NCBI GenBank assembly: GCA_025923975.1 | Contig: JAICEV010000213.1 | Span: 1-6,554, forward strand | From: Propionibacteriaceae bacterium | GTDB lineage: Bacteria; Actinomycetota; Actinomycetes; Propionibacteriales; Propionibacteriaceae | Reading direction: 5' to 3' | Length of the DNA stretch: 6,554 nucleotides | In this document: positions 1-5,613 of the stretch, one piece after another | Layout of the letters: each line of letters begins with the position of its first letter | How positions within the stretch are numbered: the first letter of the stretch is position 1 | The notes under the pieces: model-generated | Told to the model about the DNA's origin: nothing | Database searches by the model: none | What the model saw: only the letters and a program-made list of their open reading frames with translations | Translations under genes and position numbers: made by a program

Positions 1-149
1 ATCACAACCGCGGGCATCTGATCAAGGCGGCCAAGATCTTCCGCCACGGCTGGCAAGGCCGGTGCCATGATCGTCTGATCCAGTGCGCCGAGCAGCATCG
101 CCAACAGCAGTCCTGGCAAGACCCGCCCGACCGACGATGGTCGCTGCAC
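1..149 (-). CDS. MFS transporter, DHA2 (EmrB/QacA) type, N-terminal part only
   Basis: This is the beginning of an inner-membrane drug/proton antiporter, running off the left edge of the window after 49 full codons. Read on the minus strand from a GTG at 149, the product has a short polar start (VQRPSSVGR), a hydrophobic first membrane segment (LPGLLLAMLLGAL) and then DQTIMAPALPAVAEDLG. That last stretch matches the conserved end of helix 1 and the following loop in 14-helix DHA2 exporters (the LDxTIVxxALP signature). GTG 149 is chosen because there is no ATG in frame upstream back to at least position 240, and a GGGGCGAG stretch lies 4 bases before it. A promoter with flanking repeats sits just upstream (189-217), so the gene is probably transcribed separately from the pyruvyl transferase gene behind it. 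The family is clear; the substrate cannot be told from this fragment. Confidence 0.85.
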   Translation of the reverse strand, partial: MQRPSSVGRVLPGLLLAMLLGALDQTIMAPALPAVAEDLGRLDQMPAVV

Positions 150-168
150 AGCACTCGCCCCGCTTTCT

Positions 169-226
169 AGAAACGCTCCGTTCTCTAAAGCGTAAGACGC
201 AGGCCAGAGATACGCAACGTTCTCTA
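169..226 (-). repeat. Two direct copies of a 19-bp operator-like repeat
   Basis: On the plus strand AGAAACGCTCCGTTCTCTA (169-187) and AGATACGCAACGTTCTCTA (208-226) agree at 16 of 19 positions and are offset by 39 bp. Each has a weak internal dyad around a 3-bp centre (ACG-n3-CGT with AGA and TCT nearer the ends). One copy covers the -35 and the other the expected transcription start of the MFS gene. This arrangement fits binding of a TetR- or MarR-type repressor, which commonly controls DHA2 exporters. No regulator gene is visible in the window; it may lie beyond the left edge or elsewhere. Confidence 0.55.
189..217 (-). promoter_or_regulatory. Promoter of the MFS transporter gene
   Basis: On the minus strand a -35 TTGCGT (217-212) and a -10 TACGCT (194-189) are separated by exactly 17 bases. 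The start of transcription would fall near 182, giving a leader of about 33 bases before the GTG at 149. The -35 lies inside one copy of the 19-bp repeat and the other copy begins one base after the -10, as expected for a repressed promoter. The prediction rests on sequence alone. Confidence 0.6.
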
Positions 227-248
227 TGTGGGTGCAGTGCTGTGGTAG

Positions 249-1688
249 CTACTTCACCTGGGTGCGGCGGACCCGGCGGCGAAGTGCGGGGCCGAGCCGG
301 GCCAGCATGCGCTGGTCGACCCGGGCGACTTGCCGTTCGAGGTTGGTCAGGCGGCGAGTGAGCACTTTGTCTTTCTTCTCGGCCGCAGCCAGCCTCTTAC
401 GCAGGTTCTTGTTCTTCTTCGCGAGGGCATCGATGCGACGGGCAGCGCGGGCGTTTTGTTCGCGCAGTCGGCTGAAGCGGTAACGGAGAGCTCCATCGTC
501 GGAGCCGTCCCAAAGGCGTAATGGAGGCGGCAGGTTGACGGCGGCCAGGCGAGCGTTGAAGGCGGCGCCGCTGTCGCCGTGGTCGTAGGTGTTCTCAAGG
601 TCGTTCTTGTTCAGGAAGCACGTCAGTCGCTGAAAGCGCTCGTTGTGGCCTTTCAGCATGGCGCCGAAGTCAGCACGGTCGTAGAGGTCTTCCGGCTCGG
701 TGTGCGCAGGGAGGTCGGCAAGCAACCTGTAGGGGATGTCGAAGTAGCGGCACAGCTCGAGGGTGCGTGAGTCGTGGGCCAGGACGACGGCTGGTGTGCC
801 GGCGAGGAGCGCGGCGATGTTGCCGTGGATGCGGGTGCCGTAGGCGAAGTCGTACGCCGATAGTTCTGCTATCCAGGTCTTGGGGTCGAGGGGCAGTGTC
901 ACCTGGTTGTGCTGGAACAGTGGGTGACTGATCTGACTCGGGAACGGGTGTTCGCGGCCAGCCTCGACCGAGGTGTCCCCCCAGAAGAGCAGCTCGGCGT
1001 CGGACAGGTTCTGCGCAAAGTACATCAGGTGGGGGAACCGGGCCCTGGCGTGGGCGGCAAGACCTGCAATATCGCCCACGGGTATGGCGTCGGGCGAGAG
1101 GTTGATGGCAATGCGGGAGGAGGTGCTGAAGGGCTCGGGCATGCGGGTGTCCGGAAACGTATCTCCGTGCAGGAACATTGACGGGCATCCGATGATGTCG
1201 ACATCGCGGTAGCCGAGACCGTTCAGGTAGGAGGCGGTGAACTCCCCGCGCACGCCGATGGAGGCGGACCTGTCCAAAACGGCGGTGACGAATCGCCGGA
1301 TCGACGGTTCTAAAGGGCGTAGCTCGTCAGTGTTGTAGTCGGCGCCACCCTGGGCCCCCACTCCCAGAACCACCACGGGAATGGTGAGTTGTTCGATCAG
1401 GGTGGACAGGCGATCCAGCGATTTCTGGAAGCTAGGACGGAAGGCGTTCGCAAGCGGGATGACGCAGATGTTGTACGTCTCGTTGATGTGCGCAGCTCGT
1501 TCGGGGGTCGGCTGGGCCCGCATGTTGTTCGAGATGACCTCGGTACGGGGTGTGGAGAGCAGCTTGTGTGACGCGTCGCTGAAGAGCAGATTCCCGATGT
1601 TGGTGCCCATCAGATCGCGGTGCAAGTGCTCCGGCGGCCCGGCCGCGTAGAACGGCGACTTCGCGGAGCGGATCAGGATGCGTCTCAT
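249..1688 (-). CDS. Polysaccharide pyruvyl transferase family protein with C-terminal coiled coil
   Basis: The family transfers pyruvate from phosphoenolpyruvate to sugars of cell-surface glycans as a ketal (the CsaB and exopolysaccharide enzymes). The 479-aa product shows the family landmarks in order: GTNIGNLLF at 28-36, a beta strand then LGVGAQG at 108-114, SIGVRGEFTASYL at 143-155, GCPS at 167-170, and YGTRIHGNIAALLAGTPA at 283-300 followed by AHDSRTLEL. The last block is the C-terminal nucleotide-sugar-transferase-like fold motif. After about residue 400 comes a charged helical stretch to about 457, probably a coiled coil, then a very basic tail (RRRVRRTQVK). Start ATG 1688 is preferred because MRRILIRS fits the family start and GGAAGG precedes it by 3 bases. 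A TTG at 1742, with GGGGAG 9 bases upstream, would add 18 residues rich in Ser, Gly and Asn. No glycosyltransferase genes are next to it, so its acceptor is unknown. Confidence 0.85.
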   Translation of the reverse strand: MRRILIRSAKSPFYAAGPPEHLHRDLMGTNIGNLLFSDASHKLLSTPRTEVISNNMRAQPTPERAAHINETYNICVIPLANAFRPSFQKSLDRLSTLIEQLTIPVVVLGVGAQGGADYNTDELRPLEPSIRRFVTAVLDRSASIGVRGEFTASYLNGLGYRDVDIIGCPSMFLHGDTFPDTRMPEPFSTSSRIAINLSPDAIPVGDIAGLAAHARARFPHLMYFAQNLSDAELLFWGDTSVEAGREHPFPSQISHPLFQHNQVTLPLDPKTWIAELSAYDFAYGTRIHGNIAALLAGTPAVVLAHDSRTLELCRYFDIPYRLLADLPAHTEPEDLYDRADFGAMLKGHNERFQRLTCFLNKNDLENTYDHGDSGAAFNARLAAVNLPPPLRLWDGSDDGALRYRFSRLREQNARAARRIDALAKKNKNLRKRLAAAEKKDKVLTRRLTNLERQVARVDQRMLARLGPALRRRVRRTQVK

Positions 1689-1772
1689 CTGCCTTCCGTT
1701 TCCGTTGCTGCTCGGCTGAGAACCACCGCGCGCAGTAGCCAAACGGATGATCTCCCCGAGTAAAGGACGGTA

Positions 1773-1782
1773 CCTGATCAGG
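1773..1782. repeat. 10-bp palindrome CCTGATCAGG in a divergent intergenic region
   Basis: This is a perfect 10-bp palindrome in the 176-bp gap between the divergent pyruvyl transferase and MBL hydrolase genes. Its TGATCAG core recurs at 1858-1864, directly before the chosen MBL start codon, offset by 83 bp. It could be a regulator site serving both genes, but a palindrome of this length is not rare by chance. Confidence 0.25.
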
Positions 1783-1809
1783 GCTGGATGTGTACGAGGT
1801 GCTCATAAT
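1781..1809 (+). promoter_or_regulatory. Possible promoter of the MBL hydrolase gene
   Basis: CATAAT at 1804-1809 differs from the consensus -10 by one base. Transcription would start near 1816, leaving a leader of about 49 bases before the ATG at 1865. The region where the -35 should lie has no good hexamer (GGGCTG-like) and touches the 10-bp palindrome CCTGATCAGG at 1773-1782, which could be an activator or repressor site. If this promoter is real, the ATG at 1808 cannot be the start codon, because it would lie in the -10. The call is weak because of the poor -35. Confidence 0.3.
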
Positions 1810-1864
1810 GCTCAGGCGCCTTGGCCGAGGCCATCGAACGAATTCTGAATGGGAAAGTGATCAG

Positions 1865-2740
1865 ATGGAATCTCTACGCTGGCAGGTGGGTGATGCCACG
1901 GTCTTCCGCATTGCAGATGTGGACGCCACGGCTGCGCTTCAAGGACTCATTCCCAAGTTCAATCCAGCTGCAGTCGCGCATGCGTCATGGTTGACACCCG
2001 ACTTTGTCGACGAGACGGGTCGTCTGAGGGGGATGGTACAGGCATTCTTGATCATGATCGCGGGTCAGCTGATCATCGTTGATCCAGGTGTCGGCAATGC
2101 GAAGAGGCGCGTGGCCGTTCCCGGCTGGGACAATCTGCGCACAGATTTCCTCGGTCGGTTGCGGAGCGCCGGTGTCGAGCCTGACGAAATTGACTTCGTC
2201 GTCAATACGCACTTGCATTTTGATCATGTTGGGTGGCACACCCAGCTGGTCGATGGGGCTTGGCAACCGACGTTTCGTTCCTCGCGGTACGTGATATCGG
2301 CTGGGGAGTTCGGGTATTGGCATTCCAAGCCTGCGAACCAGATCGCCGACCAACATGCCGGTTTCTCCGATTCAGTGCTGCCGGTATATGAGGCCGGGCT
2401 CGTTGATCTGGTTGCCGATGATCATGTGGTCACTGAGGGTGTCCAGCTGCTACCCACACCGGGCCACACTCCGCATCACGTCAGCGTGATGATCGAGTCA
2501 GGTGAACAGTCCGCGGTGATTACCGGTGATGTCATGCATCATCCCTGCCAGATTGCCTATCCGGATTGGGGTGCATCGGATTTCGATGCCAGTCAAGCTC
2601 AGTCTTCGAGGACACGCCTCATACAGCGGTTCGCCGATTCGGACACGCTGATCCTCGGCACTCACTTCGCTGATCCCGTTGCCGGACGGATCCGACGGGA
2701 GGGGACGACGTTTCGCCTGATCCCTGCCGACGAGCTATGA
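1865..2740 (+). CDS. MBL-fold metallo-hydrolase, lactonase / methyl parathion hydrolase-like
   Basis: This 291-aa soluble protein has a complete dinuclear metal site of the metallo-beta-lactamase fold: HLHFDH at 116-121, GHTPHH with H201, GD at 221-222 with D222 as the bridging ligand, and LGTH with H267. The layout, with IIVDPGVG before the first motif and GDVMHHP after the second, resembles N-acyl-homoserine lactonases and methyl parathion hydrolase relatives more than glyoxalase II or RNase Z. That comparison is by eye and the substrate is unknown. Start ATG 1865 is chosen because MESLRWQVGD fits the usual family start, GGGAAAG lies 7 bases upstream, and the codons before it lack G/C wobble bias. 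ATG 1808 (behind GAGGTG, 6-base spacing) and GTG 1790 are alternatives adding 19 or 25 residues. Its wobble positions are richer in A/T than those of the azlC and azlD genes, which may mean a different origin. It runs toward the VOC gene, leaving a 41-bp gap. Confidence 0.88.
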   Translation: MESLRWQVGDATVFRIADVDATAALQGLIPKFNPAAVAHASWLTPDFVDETGRLRGMVQAFLIMIAGQLIIVDPGVGNAKRRVAVPGWDNLRTDFLGRLRSAGVEPDEIDFVVNTHLHFDHVGWHTQLVDGAWQPTFRSSRYVISAGEFGYWHSKPANQIADQHAGFSDSVLPVYEAGLVDLVADDHVVTEGVQLLPTPGHTPHHVSVMIESGEQSAVITGDVMHHPCQIAYPDWGASDFDASQAQSSRTRLIQRFADSDTLILGTHFADPVAGRIRREGTTFRLIPADEL

Positions 2741-2759
2741 CGGGTTCGAACGGGCCTGC

Positions 2760-2771
2760 GGTACGCGTACC
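2760..2771. repeat. 12-bp perfect palindrome between convergent genes
   Basis: GGTACGCGTACC lies in the 41-bp gap between the stop codons of the MBL hydrolase and the VOC gene. Without a loop or a T-tract it is not a standard intrinsic terminator, although the same half-site could fold in either transcript. No other terminator-like hairpin is visible in this gap. Confidence 0.3.
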
Positions 2772-2781
2772 AGCGTCTCCG

Positions 2782-3306
2782 TCACCCGATCGGAACGGAG
2801 ATGCCGATCCCGCCGCGGGTGTCGGCGCCGTAACGGGCGATCTCCTGGTCGAGGTCTAGCCGACGAATCTGCTTGCGAGCTTCACGCGCGGCCTCGTCCA
2901 GCCGATCCGCCGGAACGATCCAGGCAATTTCAAACTCCAGATCGTCGGGATCCTTGCCGTAGAGGCTCTTCGTGGTGCCATGGTCCGACGAACCGGCGAG
3001 GGCCCCGTGCTGGGCGAGCGACGTCGCCAGCTGCTTCATCTCCGCCAGCGTGTCGATCTCCCAGGCCAGGTGATAAAGCCCGACTGTCGTGCGTCCCGCA
3101 CCGGACGGCCCGGCATCAGATCCGATCGCGAACAGCCCCAGATCATGATCGTTAGTCGAGCCTGGCGCTTGCAAGAACGCCGCACCGGCGAATCCCTCCG
3201 GCGTCATGTCGATTCGTCTGAAACCCAGTACCTCGGTGTAGAAGGCCACACTGCGTTCAAGATCGCGTACGAAGAGCACTGCGTGGTTCAAGCGAGTGAT
3301 ACCCAT
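2782..3306 (-). CDS. VOC family protein (extradiol dioxygenase / glyoxalase-like)
   Basis: This 174-aa protein has the paired beta-alpha-beta-beta-beta modules of the vicinal oxygen chelate fold. Module 1 starts ITRLNHAVLFVRDLERSVAF with putative ligand H8 and contains DHDLGLF at 53-59. Module 2 has LYHLAWEID with H79 and ends GKDPDDLEFEIAW with E126. The two His and one Glu form the usual mononuclear metal site of the family. SSDHGTTKSLYGKDPD resembles catechol 2,3-dioxygenase-like members more than classical lactoylglutathione lyases, but one VOC domain pair cannot settle ring cleavage against isomerase activity. About 45 residues after the fold form a charged helix and a short Gly/Ile tail. 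ATG 3306 is chosen for MGITRLNH and for AAAGGA 4 bases upstream; a longer frame to 3357 adds a basic stretch with no family match. It is divergent from the aldo/keto reductase, with a 137-bp shared control region. Confidence 0.85.
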   Translation of the reverse strand: MGITRLNHAVLFVRDLERSVAFYTEVLGFRRIDMTPEGFAGAAFLQAPGSTNDHDLGLFAIGSDAGPSGAGRTTVGLYHLAWEIDTLAEMKQLATSLAQHGALAGSSDHGTTKSLYGKDPDDLEFEIAWIVPADRLDEAAREARKQIRRLDLDQEIARYGADTRGGIGISVPIG

Positions 3307-3382
3307 GAGGTCCTTTCTCGTTACAGTCTTCTCACCAGAACCGGAGCGACGCCGCATTTATTTCTCCGCAACAGGCGGCGAA

Positions 3383-3388
3383 TAGGAT
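3383..3388 (+). promoter_or_regulatory. Possible -10 element of the aldo/keto reductase gene
   Basis: TAGGAT in the 137-bp gap between the divergent VOC and aldo/keto reductase genes is a good actinobacterial -10. Transcription would start near 3395, about 49 bases before the ATG. No convincing -35 stands 16-19 bases upstream; the region there is the A/T-rich patch near 3356-3364. I found no clear promoter for the VOC gene on the other strand. Confidence 0.3.
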
Positions 3389-3443
3389 CGCTGGCACTGG
3401 CCAACGTAGCGGCATATTCCGACAGCGTGTGGGGAGCGGCAAG

Positions 3444-4400
3444 ATGGCGGAGACAGTAACACTGGGCCGCACTGAGGTTCGCGTACCGCGACTCGGGTTA
3501 GGTGTCATGATCTGGGGCGAGGCGACCGGTGCGCAGCGTTTCATGCCGGCGAAGAGTTCGTACGGCGGAACGCACGCCGCTGATGAGCAGGCCGCCTTCG
3601 ACGCTAGCCTGGCGGCGGAGATCAACTTCTTTGATACGGCGGCCATGTATAGCGCCGGTGGCTCCGAGCGCCGGCTGGGCGAACTAGCGGAGGGCAAGGC
3701 CGTCGTGATCGCTACTAAGTTTCCACCTACTCCATTCGGACGCGCTCAGGACCTGCCCGCCGCGTTGGAGTCGAGTCTGGGCAACCTGCGACGCAGCTCA
3801 GTTGATCTTTACCAACATCATTTTCCAAGCCGGCGGGTGGAGATCCCGGCACTTTTGGAATTGATGGCCGACGCAGTTGAGGCGGGCAAAATCAAAGCGG
3901 TCGGAGTCAGTAACTATTCCGCTGCCCAGATGCGCACGGCGTACGAGGCATTGGCCAAGCGCGGTATTCCACTCGCATCCAATCAGGTCCAGTACTCCCT
4001 GTTGCATCGCCAGCCCGAGACCAATGGGGTGCTGGATGCCTGCCGCGAACTCGGCATCACCTTGATCGCCTACCAGCCGCTCGCCAGCGGCGCGCTTACC
4101 GGGAAGTATCTCGATGGCAGCCGACCGTTTGGCATCCGCCGATTCCGCGAACCGTTCCGCGGGTCGAAGTTCCAGGCATTGCGGCCGGTCGTCACGCTGC
4201 TGCGGTTAATCGGTGATCGCTACGGCAAGTCTTCGGGGCAAGTGGCACTGCGCTGGCTCCTCGAGCAGGAAAATGTAGTGCCCATTCCCGGAGCCAAGAA
4301 TGCCGACCAAGTCAGGCACAATGCTGGCGCCTTGTCCTTCACATTGACGCCGGATGAGGTCAGATATCTCAATGAAGCCACACAAGGCTGGCGGACCTAG
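3444..4400 (+). CDS. Aldo/keto reductase, pyridoxal-reductase-like subgroup
   Basis: This 318-aa NADPH-dependent oxidoreductase with a TIM barrel reduces aldehydes or ketones to alcohols. The catalytic tetrad is complete: D64 and Y69 in FFDTAAMYS, K92 in IATKFPP, and a His in DLYQHHF, where H126 fits the spacing of the DLYxxH motif. Later family signatures are VGVSNYS at 153-159, NQVQYSLL at 180-187, IAYQPLASGALTGKY at 208-222 and the cofactor-phosphate loop PIPGAKN at 281-287. The long loop containing AQRFMPAKSSYGGT before the second strand resembles plant and actinobacterial enzymes annotated as pyridoxal or general aldo/keto reductases. ATG 3444 is chosen because GGGGAG lies 7 bases before it; a GTG at 3429 overlaps this ribosome site and is less likely. 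The next gene, azlD, is convergent. Nothing in the sequence identifies the natural substrate. Confidence 0.9.
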   Translation: MAETVTLGRTEVRVPRLGLGVMIWGEATGAQRFMPAKSSYGGTHAADEQAAFDASLAAEINFFDTAAMYSAGGSERRLGELAEGKAVVIATKFPPTPFGRAQDLPAALESSLGNLRRSSVDLYQHHFPSRRVEIPALLELMADAVEAGKIKAVGVSNYSAAQMRTAYEALAKRGIPLASNQVQYSLLHRQPETNGVLDACRELGITLIAYQPLASGALTGKYLDGSRPFGIRRFREPFRGSKFQALRPVVTLLRLIGDRYGKSSGQVALRWLLEQENVVPIPGAKNADQVRHNAGALSFTLTPDEVRYLNEATQGWRT

Positions 4401-4429
4401 CCGTGGTGGCGTGACACCTGATCATGAAG

Positions 4430-4542
4430 CTGACCAGCGACCGTAAGTTTGACAACGAAGTCCACGACGACGATGTTGTCGGTTTCGAACGATCCCCCGT
4501 GAACGTACGGACCAGCTCCATGTCGATATTCAACCGCGACAT
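4430..4542 (-). pseudogene. Possible 5' remnant of a LysR-type regulator gene
   Basis: On the minus strand, 16 bases after the azlD stop, AAGAGG precedes an ATG at 4542 by 4 bases. The first 14 codons read MSRLNIDMELVRTF, which looks like the start of a LysR-type helix-turn-helix (typically a variant of MxLELLRTFxAVxExGSF). The frame then drifts into Ser/Thr-rich sequence without the expected motif. In another minus frame a GGSFE follows about 5 codons later, as if bases had been lost. Only about 110 bases are involved, so this may be coincidence. If it is real, the rest of the regulator was lost where the aldo/keto reductase gene now ends. The left limit given is approximate. Confidence 0.22.
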
Positions 4543-4547
4543 GTCGC
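4536..4547. repeat. 12-bp perfect palindrome downstream of azlD
   Basis: GCGACATGTCGC sits 11 bases beyond the azlD stop and overlaps the ATG of the possible LysR remnant. Like the palindrome at 2760-2771 it lies in a gap between convergent genes. It has no loop and no T-run, so a terminator role is doubtful; a protein-binding site is equally possible. The rest of the 158-bp gap (4401-4558) shows no other clear signal. Confidence 0.3.
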
Positions 4548-4558
4548 CTCTTGGGTGT

Positions 4559-4864
4559 CTATGCCAAGAAGCGCAGCACGGCGCAGACGACGACTCCGAT
4601 CAGCATCGCGAAAACAGCGGGCACGCGGAACCATAGGGCGACGGCGGCGACGGCGACTCCGACGGCACGGGCATCGATGATCAACTGTTGGCCCTGGGTG
4701 AAAGTGCCCGTCACGATGAGGGCGCTGATCAGCGCTGGGGCAACCAAAGCGACGACCCTGGTGAGCGGGGCGGGCGGTTGTCGTCCCCCGGCCAGCACTG
4801 GACCGAGGGCCTTCATCAGCACCGTGCCAACGGCCAACACAGCAATCAGGAGCCAGGTCTTCAT
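4559..4864 (-). CDS. azlD: AzlD family small subunit of branched-chain amino acid exporter
   Basis: This 101-aa hydrophobic protein is of the usual AzlD length. Together with AzlC it forms a two-component exporter of branched-chain amino acids (LIV-E family; the Corynebacterium pair is BrnFE). Membrane segments are visible near residues 3-25 (WLLIAVLAVGTVLMKALGPVLAG), 35-52 (TRVVALVAPALISALIVT), 65-79 (ARAVGVAVAAVALWF) and 82-100 (PAVFAMLIGVVVCAVLRFL). The loop GRQPPAPLTRVVALVAPALISALIV matches the conserved AzlD pattern before the second helix. The ATG at 4864 overlaps the azlC stop in the sequence ATGA, and GGAG lies 7 bases before it, so translation is probably coupled to azlC. Longer frames upstream read inside azlC and are not real. 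It is the last intact gene of the operon. Confidence 0.9.
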   Translation of the reverse strand: MKTWLLIAVLAVGTVLMKALGPVLAGGRQPPAPLTRVVALVAPALISALIVTGTFTQGQQLIIDARAVGVAVAAVALWFRVPAVFAMLIGVVVCAVLRFLA

Positions 4865-5613
4865 GCGCCATCTCCGGCACTTCGTTGCGTCACCGGCTCC
4901 CGCGGTGCGCGGAGTCCGATCAGTGCCGCCGCAGCCGCGACTACCACAGGCACCCCTGGCGGGGTGACGGGTGTAAGGGCGAGGGTGATAGCTGCGGCCA
5001 AGAGCGCGACGATGATTGGGCGGAGATTCCGCCGATCGGCTTGTCGACGCGCTCGGCGCCCGGCGGCCTGGATGTGCACAGGGAACAGTTCGGGCAGCAG
5101 GAGACTGAGATAGAAAATCGGAAACAAGACGTCGAGGCCCCAACGGCCTGGGTCACCGATTGCCGTGGCGCCCGCAACCCCAGCGATGGTGCCACCGACC
5201 CACGTCACGTACTGCACCGGAGCGGCCCACGCGATAGCGCTGATATCGAACTGGCCACCTCCGCGATGGCCGATAACGAAGGATGCGTCGGCCAGCACCG
5301 CCCCCTTGAGCAGACGTCGCACCAGTCCGCCCCTCACCGAGGGAGCAATCGCAAACCCCATCGGCAAGAAGCGGGTGTTGGCTAGCAGACCAGCGCCAGC
5401 CGCCAACGCGGTTCCACCTCCAGAAGCCAAAATGGTGAGGGCGGCGAACTGGGCAGTGCCCGACCACACGACAGCCGACATCACTATCGAAGGAATCGCA
5501 CCGAGCACCGGTCCGGCCAGCAGGCCGAAGCTCACCCCGACCGCTGCGATGGGCAACCCGAGTGGCATGGAGGCACGCAGACCCTCCGGCCAAGCCTCGG
5601 GCGTCCACCTCAT
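4861..5613 (-). CDS. azlC: AzlC family large subunit of branched-chain amino acid exporter
   Basis: This 250-aa inner-membrane protein is the larger half of the AzlCD exporter, which pumps out Leu, Ile, Val and sometimes Met or analogues. Family signatures are PLGLPIAAVGVSFGLLAG at 17-34, the WSGTAQFAALTIL block, AGLLANTRFLPMGFAIAP (the conserved N-x-R loop), ADASFVIG in the middle, and YVTWVGGTIAGVAGA before the later helices. About six or seven membrane segments can be seen. An arginine-rich loop (GRRARRQADRRNLRP) lies before the last two helices. The start ATG 5613 overlaps the stop of the 151-aa gene (ATGA), and there is no strong ribosome site of its own, which points to translational coupling. 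A second ATG at codon 16 is less likely. A regulator such as Lrp or LysR often sits near azlCD, but no intact one is present here. Confidence 0.93.
   Translation of the reverse strand: MRWTPEAWPEGLRASMPLGLPIAAVGVSFGLLAGPVLGAIPSIVMSAVVWSGTAQFAALTILASGGGTALAAGAGLLANTRFLPMGFAIAPSVRGGLVRRLLKGAVLADASFVIGHRGGGQFDISAIAWAAPVQYVTWVGGTIAGVAGATAIGDPGRWGLDVLFPIFYLSLLLPELFPVHIQAAGRRARRQADRRNLRPIIVALLAAAITLALTPVTPPGVPVVVAAAAALIGLRAPREPVTQRSAGDGA

Noticed and set aside
245..252. GTAGCTAC palindrome at the pyruvyl transferase stop codon, considered as a terminator
   Set aside because: It is only 8 bp, has no loop and no T-run, and is too short to support a terminator.
670..1188. 172-aa minus-strand frame rich in Arg, Pro and His inside the pyruvyl transferase gene
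   Set aside because: It is an alternative frame of a well-supported gene; the Pro/Arg/His-rich composition is typical of a shifted frame in G/C-rich DNA.
1811..1840. Inverted repeat TGGCC-GA-GGCCA downstream of the possible MBL promoter
   Set aside because: The arms are five bases long and G/C-rich, which is common by chance here; it has no clear relation to a ribosome site or riboswitch fold.
4424..4636. 70-aa plus-strand frame after the aldo/keto reductase, starting MKLTSDRKF
   Set aside because: There is no ribosome site of note, the second half runs antisense through azlD, and the composition is that of a shadow frame. I could not match it to any family.
4722..4735. 14-bp perfect palindrome GCGCTGATCAGCGC inside azlD
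   Set aside because: It lies in coding sequence for Ala-Leu-Ile-Ser-Ala of a conserved helix. One such palindrome in 6.5 kb is within chance expectation.
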